From NCBI RefSeq assembly GCF_000498395.2, contig NZ_CP010979.1:3410001-3474000 (forward strand): DNA of 64,000 nucleotides, in the 5' to 3' direction. Of the stretch, positions 1-8,784 are shown in pieces; position 1 is the stretch's first letter, and each line of letters opens with the position of its first letter. Source of the DNA: Pseudomonas putida S13.1.2 (GTDB taxonomy: Bacteria; Pseudomonadota; Gammaproteobacteria; Pseudomonadales; Pseudomonadaceae). Position numbers and translations under genes: made by a program. The notes beneath the pieces were generated by a model. It was not told the origin of the DNA. It searched no databases and was given only the letters and a program-made list of their open reading frames with translations.

Positions 1-1638
1 CATCGTGTCCAGGCTGCCCACCCCCAGCTTGCGCAAAGTCGGCAGCACCACCCGCTCCCCCAGGTCGCTTTCGCCCCTGGCCGGCCCGGCGTCGTACAAC
101 AGGTTGTGGTGCCGAGTACGCAACAGCACCGCCAGCCCCTGGCCGACATCCAGCTGCCACACCTCGACCTGGCCGAACGGCACTGGCTCCCTGGGCACCC
201 ACAACGCCAGCAACATGACCCCACCCAACCCGCGCAAAGGCACGCCGCGGGGCAGCAGCACCAGCAGCGCACCCAGCAATACCAGCAGCCAGGCCCACAA
301 TGGCAGAGCCGGCGCCACCCACGCCGGGCGCTGCTGCGCCACCAGCGCCAGCAGCCGGAACAGCCCATCCAACAGGCCACCCGCCAGCCATAGCAGCGCC
401 TCCCCTACCCCGCCCAGTGGCAGCAGCAACGTACCCAGCAGTGCCAAAGGCAGCACCGCCAGGCTCACCCAAGGCACCGCGACAAGATTGGCCAGCGGCG
501 CGCTCAGGCTCACCGGCAAACCCGTGGCCAACAACACCGGCAACAAGCCGATGGCGATCACCCATTGGGCGCGTGTCCAGGCTTGCCAGGGCCGCCAGCC
601 CCCTAGCCGGGCACTGAAGCAAAAAATGAGCGTGGCCACGGCCGTAAATGACAGCCAGAACCCAGGCAGCAGCGCCGCGAGCGGTTCGACCAGCAGCACC
701 GCGACCGCCGCCAGCAACAGCGGCAGCATTGCACCGAGGTGGCGAAAGCGCAGGCGCCACAACAGCACTACCGCCAGCATCAGGCAGGCGCGCTGCACCG
801 GCACACCGGCACCGGCCAGCCCGCCGTAGGCCAGCGCCGCCGCCATGGCCAGGCCACACGCCCAGGGCAGCCACGGTAACCGAGCGGGCCACAGCCCCCA
901 ACGCGCCAGTCCGGCGACCAGGCCATACAGCAAACCGGCCACCAGGCCGATGTGCTGGCCAGAGATCACCAGCAGGTGCACCGTGCCGGTGGCCTGCAAC
1001 GTCTGCCAGTCCTCCCGGGCCAGCCCTGTGCCGTCGCCAAGCACCAGTGCCACCAACGCGGCCTGCCGGCCATTGGCTTCGACCGCCAGCAAACGCTGGC
1101 GCAGCACATCGCGCCAACCACCGGTTACCGGCGCCAGCAGTTGCCCGGCTTTTACCGTACCGGTGGCGCCCACCCGCCGCGCCAGCAGTTGCGCTTCCCG
1201 GTCGGGCCCATGTGGGTTGAGCAGCCCGGCCGGGCGCTGCAAGGTCACCGCCAGCCGCCACTGCTCGCCCGCCCGTAGCGGCGGCCCGTCAAACCAGCTC
1301 AATTGCAGCCGTTGCGGCAGTTCGGCCCGCCGCGAGCGCGCCGCCTCCAGCTCGAAGCGAACACCCTGCGCCGTTCGGGGCGGCAAGCCGACTACCCGCC
1401 CCTCCAGCCATAAGGTGCGGCCATCCAGGCCGACGGCCAGGCGATCATCCACGGCCTGCTGAGCAGACCAACATGCCCAACACAGGCCCAGCAAAAAGCA
1501 GCCCAACGGCCAGGCGCGGGTACACAGGCTGACGACAGCAAAGGCCGCCAGCGCTAGCAGCCAGCCGACCGATGGCAATGCGGGGAGAAGGCCCAGGCAC
1601 AACAGCCCGAGCGCGAGCGCAAACATCCCTGTGCGCAT
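1..1638 (-). CDS. comEC: ComEC/Rec2-family DNA uptake channel protein (3' part outside window)
   Basis: Inner-membrane protein of the ComEC/Rec2 family, which passes single-stranded DNA into the cytoplasm during natural transformation. The first 546 codons are in the window and the frame stays open through the left edge. The N-terminus has two hydrophobic helices and then a DUF4131-like soluble segment. From about residue 220 comes the multi-helix competence domain, with the family-typical motif HLLVISGQHIGLVAGL. The last visible residues (VEVWQLDVGQGLAVLLRT) open the metallo-beta-lactamase-like domain. The start is the ATG at 1638; it diverges from the DUF2062 gene at 1781. Whether the gene is intact cannot be seen here. 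The family call is firm; activity in competence is inferred from the family. Confidence 0.9.
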   Translation of the reverse strand, partial: MRTGMFALALGLLCLGLLPALPSVGWLLALAAFAVVSLCTRAWPLGCFLLGLCWACWSAQQAVDDRLAVGLDGRTLWLEGRVVGLPPRTAQGVRFELEAARSRRAELPQRLQLSWFDGPPLRAGEQWRLAVTLQRPAGLLNPHGPDREAQLLARRVGATGTVKAGQLLAPVTGGWRDVLRQRLLAVEANGRQAALVALVLGDGTGLAREDWQTLQATGTVHLLVISGQHIGLVAGLLYGLVAGLARWGLWPARLPWLPWACGLAMAAALAYGGLAGAGVPVQRACLMLAVVLLWRLRFRHLGAMLPLLLAAVAVLLVEPLAALLPGFWLSFTAVATLIFCFSARLGGWRPWQAWTRAQWVIAIGLLPVLLATGLPVSLSAPLANLVAVPWVSLAVLPLALLGTLLLPLGGVGEALLWLAGGLLDGLFRLLALVAQQRPAWVAPALPLWAWLLVLLGALLVLLPRGVPLRGLGGVMLLALWVPREPVPFGQVEVWQLDVGQGLAVLLRTRHHNLLYDAGPARGESDLGERVVLPTLRKLGVGSLDTM

Positions 1639-1780
1639 GAGGTAGAGCTCCAGAAGGTAAATCACCCCCTGAGGCATAGCTCAATTGCCGGCAATGCTTG
1701 CTCAACAATTGTCACAAACTCTAAACGAGGCTGCGCTGGATTAAAGGCATACTGCCCTGATCAACGCTCCGGGAGCCTAC

Positions 1781-2419
1781 ATGCCGCGCCGAATTTTCAA
1801 ACGCTACATGCCGGACCCGACCAGCATTCGGGAACACAAGTCGTTACGCTTTTTCGGCAAGCTGCTGCACGACCCCAACCTCTGGCACCTGAACCGCCAT
1901 TCGGTGGCGCGGGCCATGGGCGTGGGCCTGTTTGCGGCGCTGATTCCCATCCCCATGCAGATGCTGCTGGCGGCGGCGCTGGCAATCCCGGTCCGCGGCA
2001 ACCTGCCGATCGCCGTGAGCCTGGTGTGGCTGACCAACCCGCTGACCATGCCGCCGGTGTTCTTCGTCACCTACATGACCGGCGCCTGGCTGATGCAGGT
2101 GCCGCCGCGCACTCTGCCCGACGCACTGACCTTCGAGTGGATCACCGACCAGCTTGCCACCGTGTGGCAGCCGTTCCTGCTGGGTTCGGTTGTGTGCGGG
2201 GTGGTGCTGGGCATTGCTGCTTACTTCACCACCCTGCTGTACTGGCGCTGGTGGATTGGCCGGCAGTGGCGCCGGCGCAAGCTCAGATGTTCACAACAGG
2301 GCTCATGCACGCATGCCGCGGCCACTGACCAGCAGGCGGATGCACAACGTGTAGAGCACCGCAGTGGCGACCAGCATGAAGGTGATCGCCGTGCCAATGC
2401 TGATATCCGACACCCCTAG
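1781..2419 (+). CDS. DUF2062 membrane protein with a C-terminal extension overlapping the convergent gene
   Basis: Predicted inner-membrane protein of the DUF2062 family, 212 residues, function unknown. The conserved core runs from about residue 10 to 165. It includes SVARAMGVGLFAALIPIPMQM, the SLVWLTNPLTMPPVFF motif and a last hydrophobic helix ending in YWRWWIGRQWRRRK. After that basic anchor the frame continues for about 45 hydrophilic residues that are encoded by the antisense of the ABC permease 3' end, an overlap of 117 bp. Relatives usually end near the basic anchor, so this tail looks like accidental read-through after loss of a stop. It is divergent from comEC. Confidence 0.85.
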   Translation: MPRRIFKRYMPDPTSIREHKSLRFFGKLLHDPNLWHLNRHSVARAMGVGLFAALIPIPMQMLLAAALAIPVRGNLPIAVSLVWLTNPLTMPPVFFVTYMTGAWLMQVPPRTLPDALTFEWITDQLATVWQPFLLGSVVCGVVLGIAAYFTTLLYWRWWIGRQWRRRKLRCSQQGSCTHAAATDQQADAQRVEHRSGDQHEGDRRANADIRHP

Positions 2420-3082
2420 GATGCCGTAGCGGAACGAGTTGACCATGTGCAGCACCGGGTTGGCCAGCGACACGGTCTGCCAGAACGGCGGCAGCAGGTT
2501 GATCGAGTAAAACACCCCGCCCAAGTAAGTCAGCGGCGTCAGCACAAAAGTCGGAATGATCGAGATATCGTCGAAATTGCGTGCAAACACGGCGTTGACG
2601 AAGCCCAGCAGCGAGAAGATGGTGGCCGTCAGCAGTACCACGACCACGGTCACACCCAGGTGGTGCACCTGCAGGTCGGTAAAGAACATCGACAGGATGG
2701 TCACGATCACCCCAACCGCCAAACCGCGCAGCACGCCGCCCAGTACATAGCCGACGAGAATGGTGTGCGGCGACACCGGTGACACCATCAGCTCTTCGAT
2801 CGAGCGCTGGAACTTGCTGCCGAAGAAGCTCGACACCACGTTGCCGTAGGAGTTGGTGATCACCGACATCATGATCAGCCCCGGCACGATGTACTGCATG
2901 TAGGTGAAACCACCCATGTCGCCGATCTGCCGGCCGATCAGGTTACCGAAGATGACGAAGTACAGCACCATGGTGATTGCAGGCGGCAGCAAGGTTTGCG
3001 GCCAGATGCGCAAGAAGCGCCGCACTTCGCGGTAGACGATGGTGTTCAGGGCGACCCAGTTGGTGCGCAGTTCCACACTCAT
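2303..3082 (-). CDS. ABC-2 type transporter permease (YadH-like)
   Basis: Membrane subunit of an ABC-2 type exporter, 259 residues with six predicted membrane helices. The segment around residues 95-120 (SSFFGSKFQRSIEELMVSP) is typical of the YadH/NodJ group. Its start codon overlaps the stop of the ATPase gene by 4 bp (ATGA), so the two are translationally coupled and form one transporter. The substrate is unknown; relatives are annotated as export of small molecules or polysaccharide. The 3' end overlaps the convergent DUF2062 frame. Confidence 0.9.
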   Translation of the reverse strand: MSVELRTNWVALNTIVYREVRRFLRIWPQTLLPPAITMVLYFVIFGNLIGRQIGDMGGFTYMQYIVPGLIMMSVITNSYGNVVSSFFGSKFQRSIEELMVSPVSPHTILVGYVLGGVLRGLAVGVIVTILSMFFTDLQVHHLGVTVVVVLLTATIFSLLGFVNAVFARNFDDISIIPTFVLTPLTYLGGVFYSINLLPPFWQTVSLANPVLHMVNSFRYGILGVSDISIGTAITFMLVATAVLYTLCIRLLVSGRGMRA

Positions 3083-4011
3083 ACGGCCACCTTCGACAGG
3101 TTTTTTTCCACCAGGGACACAAACAGCTCCTCGAGTCGGTTGGTCTTGTTGCGCAGGCTCTGCACCTCGATGTTCTGCAGCGCCAGCTGCCCAAACAGCG
3201 CGGTGATGCCGATGTCCTTTTCCACTTGCACCTCAAGGGTGTGTGGGGTCAGCAGCCGGCACGGGTAGCCTTGCAGTACCGGCGCGCTGGCCAGGTCCTG
3301 CTTGATGTCGAGCACGAAGGTTTCCACATGCAGCTTGCCCAGCAACTGGCGCATGCTGGTGTTCTCGACGATGGTGCCGTGGTCGATGATGCCGATGTTG
3401 CGGCACAGCTGCTCAGCCTCTTCCAGGTAGTGGGTGGTGAGGATGATGGTGATGCCCTTCTGGTTCAGCTCGGTGAGAAAGCTCCACATCGAGCGGCGCA
3501 GCTCGATGTCCACACCGGCGGTGGGCTCGTCGAGGATCAGCAGGCGCGGCTCGTGGATCAGCGCGCGGGCAATCATCAAACGGCGCTTCATGCCGCCAGA
3601 CAACGAACGCGACTGCACATCACGCTTGTCCCACAGGCCCAGCTGGGTCAGGTACTGCTCGGCGCGCTCCTTGGCCAGCTTGGGCGGTATGCCGTAGTAA
3701 CCGGCCTGGGTCACGACGATGTCGAAGGTTTTCTCAAACTGGTTGAAGTTGAATTCCTGCGGCACCACGCCCAGGCAGCGCTTGAGTGCCGAGGGCTCAC
3801 GGTCCAGGTCATGGCCGAACACGTTCACCGTGCCACTGGTCTTGTTCACCAGGGTGGAGAGGATGCCGATGGTGGTGGATTTGCCGGCGCCGTTGGGGCC
3901 GAGCAAGGCGAAGAAGTCGCCTTCGGCAACATCGAGGTCGATGCCTTTGAGGGCCTGGAAGCCGTTGCCGTAGGTCTTGGTCAGCTGTCGGATGGACAGG
4001 GCGGAACTCAT
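3079..4011 (-). CDS. ABC transporter ATP-binding protein (YadG-like)
   Basis: ATPase subunit of the exporter, 310 residues. Walker A is GPNGAGKST at about 38-46, the signature is LSGGMKRR, Walker B is LLILDEPTAGVD, and the switch histidine lies in LTTHYLEEAE. The C-terminal 80 residues match the extension found in ABC-2 exporter ATPases (CcmA/YadG type). It is first in a two-gene operon with the permease. A short AT-rich stretch near 4115-4135 upstream faintly resembles a Fur box. Substrate not deducible. Confidence 0.93.
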   Translation of the reverse strand: MSSALSIRQLTKTYGNGFQALKGIDLDVAEGDFFALLGPNGAGKSTTIGILSTLVNKTSGTVNVFGHDLDREPSALKRCLGVVPQEFNFNQFEKTFDIVVTQAGYYGIPPKLAKERAEQYLTQLGLWDKRDVQSRSLSGGMKRRLMIARALIHEPRLLILDEPTAGVDIELRRSMWSFLTELNQKGITIILTTHYLEEAEQLCRNIGIIDHGTIVENTSMRQLLGKLHVETFVLDIKQDLASAPVLQGYPCRLLTPHTLEVQVEKDIGITALFGQLALQNIEVQSLRNKTNRLEELFVSLVEKNLSKVAV

Positions 4012-4143
4012 AGCGGGTCATTTACCGAAAAAAGGTGCAGGACACGCCAGGTAAAGTCACTGGCGCAGTGAGTGCGGCCAATGGTGCAAGGCCAGGCCGC
4101 ACAAGTACAGTCACATCTATTGATAATGACTATCGAAGCAGGT

Positions 4144-4767
4144 TCAAGTGAGCGCGGTCATCACCGCGGCTTGGTAGGCCGGGCGCTGTTTCAGGCGTTC
4201 ATACCAGGCTTCCAGATGGTACATGGCCGGGCGTTCGATGGGCATTTCGAACCAGGCATAGATGAAGCTACCCAGTGGGATGTCGCCCATGCCGATCTGG
4301 TCACCGGACAGGTAGGGCTGTGTGGCCAGGGTTTCATCGGCAATGGCCAGCAATTGGGCACACTGCTTGTGCGCGGCGTTGATCGCCACCCAGTCGCGCT
4401 GGTCTTCCGACGTGCGCAGCAAGCCCCAGAACAGCGGGCGGAACGGTGCGGCGAAGGACGAGGTGGTCCAGTCCATCCATTTGTCGGCCAAGGCGCGTTG
4501 GCGCGGGTCTTCCAGGTACCAGCCCTGCTCTGCGCCGTACTCGGCGCACAGGTAGCGGACGATGGTGTTGGACTCCCACAGGGTCAGGTCGCCGTCTTCG
4601 AGCATGGGGACCAGGCCATTGGGGTTACGGGCGCGGTAGTGCGGCTCGTTGACCACGCCGAAGGCGCCGCCGGCGTCGATGGACTCGAAATCCAGGCCCA
4701 GCTCATGGGCCATCCATAGCGCCTTGCGCACATTACTCGAATTCTTGCGGCCCCAGATCTTCAGCAT
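4144..4767 (-). CDS. glutathione S-transferase
   Basis: Soluble GST, 207 residues, that would conjugate or reduce small electrophiles with glutathione. The N-terminal thioredoxin-like domain begins MLKIWGRKNSSNVRKALW. It carries the conserved cis-proline segment NPNGLVPMLEDGD and the glutathione-contacting WESNTIVRYL. The all-helical C-terminal domain follows from about residue 90 with the GDIPLGSF motif. The ATG at 4767 was chosen because a longer upstream frame runs into REP sequence and has no homology-like features. It is monocistronic, located between the ABC exporter and fadE. Substrate unknown. Confidence 0.92.
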   Translation of the reverse strand: MLKIWGRKNSSNVRKALWMAHELGLDFESIDAGGAFGVVNEPHYRARNPNGLVPMLEDGDLTLWESNTIVRYLCAEYGAEQGWYLEDPRQRALADKWMDWTTSSFAAPFRPLFWGLLRTSEDQRDWVAINAAHKQCAQLLAIADETLATQPYLSGDQIGMGDIPLGSFIYAWFEMPIERPAMYHLEAWYERLKQRPAYQAAVMTALT

Positions 4768-4822
4768 GGCAACGTCCTTATGAAATGCGGTGGTGGTGCA
4801 GTCTACTCCAGACCTTCGGCGC

Positions 4823-4929
4823 CTGTACCGGCCCTTTCGCGGGCACGCCCGCTGCCACAGGATCACCACAATCTTCACGCCACCGGTATTCCTGTGGGAG
4901 CGGGCATGCCCGCGAAGAGGCCGGTACAG
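4823..4929. repeat. REP pair (inverted)
   Basis: Two head-to-head copies of a Pseudomonas REP unit. The left arm starts CTGTACCGGCCC, carries CGCGGGC.CGCCCGC and ends in CCACAGG; the right arm is its near-perfect reverse complement ending GGCCGGTACAG. It sits between the divergent GST and fadE genes. Confidence 0.9.
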
Positions 4930-5052
4930 ACGAACAAATGAACTGAAACTCCCGCTGCCACACCCTGTCACTGTTCTGAAGCTGCCGTTCACAGCATTGC
5001 GTCTAAGCTGTCTGGGACGGCTCAAGCCCCCTGGTTCCAAGGAGGACCGATT

Positions 5053-7500
5053 ATGTTGCTGTTGTGGTTGGTGGTGCTGGTGATCGGCGCGGCGTACCTC
5101 ACGCACCGGCGCCTGGCGCCCTTGCAGATTCTCGGCATCATGGCGGCCTATGTGCTGCTCATGGGCATTTTCAGCAGTGCGCCCGGCTGGCTTCTGGCTG
5201 TGATCTGGATCGTACTGGCCTTGAAGATCGCCCTGGTTGCGCTCCCGGAGTGGCGCCGCAAGGTGTTCACCGGCCCGGTATTCAGCTGGTTCCAGCGCAC
5301 CCTGCCGCCCATGTCGCAAACCGAGCGCGAAGCGATCGATGCAGGCACAGTGTGGTGGGATGGCGAACTGTTCAGCGGCCGCCCTGACTGGCGCACCTTA
5401 CTGGCCTACCCGGCACCGAAGCTGAGCGAAGAAGAACAGGCCTTCATCGACGGCCCCACTGAAGACCTGTGTGCCATGGTCAGCGACTGGCAGATAGGCC
5501 AGGACCTGGACCTGCCGCCCGAAGCCTGGGATCACATCAAGCAGCATGGCTTCTTTGCGCTGATCATTCCCAAGGAATACGGCGGCAAAGGCTTCTCTGC
5601 CTACGCCCATTCGCAGGTTGCGATGAAACTGGCCACCCGCAGTGGCGACCTGGCCTCCACGGTGATGGTGCCCAACTCCCTGGGCCCGGCCGAACTGTTG
5701 CTGCACTACGGCACCGACGAACAACGCAACCACTACCTGCCACGCCTGGCTCGCGGCGACGAAATCCCCTGCTTTGCCCTGACCGGCCCGCTGGCCGGCT
5801 CCGACGCGGGGGCCATGCCCGACACCGGCATCATCTGCAAGGGCCAGTGGAACGGCGAAGAAGTACTGGGCCTGCGCCTGAACTGGGAAAAGCGCTACAT
5901 CACCCTGGGCCCGGTCGCGACCTTGCTGGGCCTGGCCTTCAAGGCCTACGACCCGGACCAACTGCTGGGCGAAGAGGAAGAACTGGGCATCAGCCTTGCG
6001 CTGATCCCCACCGACACCCCCGGTGTCGAAATCGGCAAACGCCACCTGCCGCTGGGCGCCGCTTTCATGAACGGGCCCAACAGCGGCAAGGACGTGTTCG
6101 TGCCGCTGGACTTCCTCATCGGCGGCCAGGCCATGCTCGGCAAAGGCTGGATGATGCTGATGAACTGCCTGTCGGTGGGCCGCTCGATTTCCCTGCCGGC
6201 AGTCGGCACCGGCGCCGCCAAGTACACCAGCCTGGTGACCGGCCAGTACGCGAATATCCGCGAGCAGTTCAACGTGCCGCTGGCGGCCTTCGAGGGCATC
6301 CAGGAATCGCTGGCACGCATCGGCGGCAACGCCTGGCTGATGGACAGCGCCCGCCTGCTGACCGCCAAGGCCGTGGACCTTGGCGAAAAGCCTTCGGTAC
6401 TGTCGGCAATTCTCAAGTACCACCTGACCGAGCGGGGCCGCGAATGCATCCAGCACGCCATGGATGTGCACGGCGGCAAGGGCATCATCATGGGCCCCAA
6501 CAATTACCTGGGTCGCAACTGGCAAGGGGCGCCGATCTTCATCACGGTCGAAGGCGCCAACATCCTTTCGCGCAACCTGATGATCTTCGGCCAGGGCGCC
6601 ATCCGCTGTCACCCGTTCGTGCTCAGGGAAATGGCCCTGGCCGGGCGTGAGGACCGTGACCAGGCGCTGAAGGAATTCGACGACCTGCTGATGAAGCACA
6701 TCATGTTCGCCGCCGGCAACGCCGCCAGCACGCTGGTCTTCAACCTGGGGCTCGGGCGCTTCGAACCGGTGCCTGGGGACACCTTGAGCCAAGGTTACTT
6801 CCGTGCCCTCAATCGCCAGGCTGCCGCCTTCGCCCTGCTGGCCGACCTGTCGATGCTGCTGCTGGGTGGTGCGCTCAAGCGCCGCGAACGCCTGAGTGCG
6901 CGCCTGGGCGATGTGCTCAGCTACCTGTACCTGGCCAGCGCTGCGCTCAAGCGCTACCACGACCTGGGCTCGCCCGAGCACATGCAGCCCCTGCTGCGCT
7001 GGGCCATGGAAGAAAGCCTGGGCCAGGCGGAAAAGGCGCTGGACCGGCTGCTCGACAACTTCCCCAACCGGTTTGTCGGTTGCGCACTGCGCGTGTTGGT
7101 GTTCCCCTTCGGCCGCCGTCATACAGGGCCGAGCGATGAGCTGGATGCCGAAGTGGCGGCGCTGATCGGCCGCAGCAAAGGCGACCCGGCGTTGGAGGAA
7201 TTGCTTGCCGGGTGCTTCAGGCCACAAGCCGAGGGCGACCCGGTGGCGGCACTGCAACGGGCTTGTGATCTTCTGCACGAGGCTGCGCCACTGCACACAG
7301 TGCTGCATCAGGCAATCAAGGAGGGCAAGGTACAGCCAGCACCTGGGCAGTCGGCCATCGATGCGGCCGTCGAGAGCGGTTCACTGCAAGCTGGCGAGGG
7401 GCAACGGTTGCATGCGGCGGAACAGGCACGCCGGGCCGTGATCGATGTGGATGCATTCGACAAGGCGCAACTGCTGCCGGAACAGGGCAAGGTGCGATGA
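5053..7500 (+). CDS. fadE: acyl-CoA dehydrogenase FadE (membrane-anchored)
   Basis: FAD-dependent acyl-CoA dehydrogenase, first oxidative step of fatty-acid beta-oxidation (acyl-CoA to trans-2-enoyl-CoA). At 815 residues it has the long FadE form. Two N-terminal hydrophobic helices (about 1-55) anchor it to the membrane. The N-terminal helical domain follows, then the beta domain with CFALTGPLAGSDAGAMPDTG and KRYITLGP, the C-terminal FAD domain with QHAMDVHGGKGIIMGP, and the extra DUF1974-like C-terminus. An AGGAGG-like site lies 9 nt upstream of the ATG. It is followed by the small PA2817-like gene, the same order as PA2815-PA2817 in P. aeruginosa (from memory). Confidence 0.95.
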   Translation: MLLLWLVVLVIGAAYLTHRRLAPLQILGIMAAYVLLMGIFSSAPGWLLAVIWIVLALKIALVALPEWRRKVFTGPVFSWFQRTLPPMSQTEREAIDAGTVWWDGELFSGRPDWRTLLAYPAPKLSEEEQAFIDGPTEDLCAMVSDWQIGQDLDLPPEAWDHIKQHGFFALIIPKEYGGKGFSAYAHSQVAMKLATRSGDLASTVMVPNSLGPAELLLHYGTDEQRNHYLPRLARGDEIPCFALTGPLAGSDAGAMPDTGIICKGQWNGEEVLGLRLNWEKRYITLGPVATLLGLAFKAYDPDQLLGEEEELGISLALIPTDTPGVEIGKRHLPLGAAFMNGPNSGKDVFVPLDFLIGGQAMLGKGWMMLMNCLSVGRSISLPAVGTGAAKYTSLVTGQYANIREQFNVPLAAFEGIQESLARIGGNAWLMDSARLLTAKAVDLGEKPSVLSAILKYHLTERGRECIQHAMDVHGGKGIIMGPNNYLGRNWQGAPIFITVEGANILSRNLMIFGQGAIRCHPFVLREMALAGREDRDQALKEFDDLLMKHIMFAAGNAASTLVFNLGLGRFEPVPGDTLSQGYFRALNRQAAAFALLADLSMLLLGGALKRRERLSARLGDVLSYLYLASAALKRYHDLGSPEHMQPLLRWAMEESLGQAEKALDRLLDNFPNRFVGCALRVLVFPFGRRHTGPSDELDAEVAALIGRSKGDPALEELLAGCFRPQAEGDPVAALQRACDLLHEAAPLHTVLHQAIKEGKVQPAPGQSAIDAAVESGSLQAGEGQRLHAAEQARRAVIDVDAFDKAQLLPEQGKVR

Positions 7501-7577
7501 AACCGGGGCCGTTTTGCGGCCCCTTCCCCAACCGGCGTATACTCCGCGCCCGTTTCGACCACCCCGAGGACCACCCC

Positions 7578-7988
7578 ATGGCCAACCCCCACCTGGAATA
7601 CCACCTGCAACTGCTGCACCACCTGCGCACCATCCTGGTGGCCTTGGGTGAAGCCGAGCAGGTACCGGAGGAAAGCCACGCCCTGTTTCTCGAACGCTTC
7701 GACGAACTGCTGACCCTGTTGCCGCAAAACCCGCTGGAAAGCCAGTACCTGGGCCAGGACCTGATCTGCCAGGTCATCCAGCGCTACCCGCAGGTTGCCC
7801 ACCTGGTACCCCGCGACCTGTTGTGGTTCTTTGGCGGTGACTGCCTGCACTACATGCCCGACGAAGAACTGGCCCTCTACCAACAACTGGAAGAACGCCG
7901 TTACGAGGCCGAGCAGAACGATGAGCCTTTTGACTGGCACGCCGAAAAGCAGTTGCTGAACCCGGCCGGCTCGACGCTGCGTCACTGA
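7578..7988 (+). CDS. PA2817-family conserved hypothetical protein
   Basis: Small acidic, probably cytoplasmic protein of 136 residues with no signal peptide or membrane segment. Recognisable landmarks are LEYHLQLLHHLRTIL at the N-terminus and VPRDLLWFFGGDCLHYMPDEE in the middle. It matches the Pseudomonas-wide PA2817 family found beside fadE. The ATG at 7578 is preferred over an in-frame upstream start because the upstream stretch is low-complexity leader. Function unknown; conserved pairing with fadE suggests a role tied to lipid metabolism, but that is inference. Confidence 0.8.
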   Translation: MANPHLEYHLQLLHHLRTILVALGEAEQVPEESHALFLERFDELLTLLPQNPLESQYLGQDLICQVIQRYPQVAHLVPRDLLWFFGGDCLHYMPDEELALYQQLEERRYEAEQNDEPFDWHAEKQLLNPAGSTLRH

Positions 7989-7993
7989 CCCGA

Positions 7994-8028
7994 ACAGGCA
8001 CCTGGCCTTCAGCTGGCCGGGTGCCTGT
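7994..8028 (+). terminator. hairpin terminator after the fadE-side gene
   Basis: GC-rich inverted repeat with arms ACAGGCACC and GGTGCCTGT, followed by a weak T-containing tract. It marks the left limit of the conserved block before the accessory island. Confidence 0.55.
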
Positions 8029-8177
8029 CGAAATTTCCCCCCTTCTGCAGCACCTCGACCTACATCCCCTCGCCCTCCCGTCCATACGCTATGCGGCGTT
8101 CCAAGTGATGCCTTGGCAATTTGGAGCACGCGTGCCCTGCGCGCAGCTAGCCAACCTTTAAACGTATGGATTGAATA

Positions 8178-8723
8178 ATGAAAAAAACTTTGATGGCGCT
8201 TGCCCTTGGCCTGGCAAGCAGCACAGCTTTTGCTGATGAACGAGGCCAGATTCTGTTCAAAGGCAACATCAACGGCGGCACTACCTGCCCGATCGAAATT
8301 GTCGTACCAGGCGCTGGGCCGATCGGTGCGGTTGACCTCGAGAACTACTCCGTCAAGTACTTCGCCGCAAACGCTACCACCCCCGACGTTGCATTCGCGC
8401 TGCGGGTTGATGCGGATGATGCCACTTGCACAATCCCTACGGGCTACACCACCAAGGTCACCTTTGACTCTCTCAACGGCGATGCAGGCCCAGGCAATCA
8501 GTACTATGCCATCCGCGATAGCAGCCGCGGCCTCGCAGTGGAACTAAAGGATGATGCTTACGCATCTATCCCTCCGCGTACCGAGTCCAAAGAGTATCCC
8601 GTGGCCTCCACTGGCGTAACGGATGTGAGGTTTTATGCTTCCTATGTAAGACTCGGCACAGCAGGTTCGGTGACCGAAGGTCCTGCCAACGCAGACGTGA
8701 ACTTCAGCATCACGCTGCCTTGA
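8178..8723 (+). CDS. fimbrial major-subunit-like pilin
   Basis: Secreted pilin of a chaperone-usher fimbria, 181 residues. It has a Sec signal peptide (MKKTLMALALGLASSTAFA, cleavage near residue 19) and a mature domain starting DERGQILFKGNI. Two cysteines, TCPIEI and ATCTIP, can form the usual pilin disulfide. The C-terminus ends in alternating hydrophobic beta-strand residues (ADVNFSITLP) as expected for donor-strand exchange. It is first in a four-gene plus-strand operon pilin-chaperone-usher-adhesin. The ribosome-binding site is weak. First gene on the accessory side of the conserved fadE block. Confidence 0.85.
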   Translation: MKKTLMALALGLASSTAFADERGQILFKGNINGGTTCPIEIVVPGAGPIGAVDLENYSVKYFAANATTPDVAFALRVDADDATCTIPTGYTTKVTFDSLNGDAGPGNQYYAIRDSSRGLAVELKDDAYASIPPRTESKEYPVASTGVTDVRFYASYVRLGTAGSVTEGPANADVNFSITLP

Positions 8724-8784
8724 TGCCCTGTCCAGGTGCCTTCGCGTACCTGGATTCCTTTGCCCCTTTCACTGGTCATTTTTC

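Noticed and set aside
5398..7308. A 636-codon open frame antisense to fadE
   Set aside because: It is a shadow of the GC-rich codon pattern on the other strand, lacks any recognisable domain and has no ribosome-binding site; fadE itself is certain.
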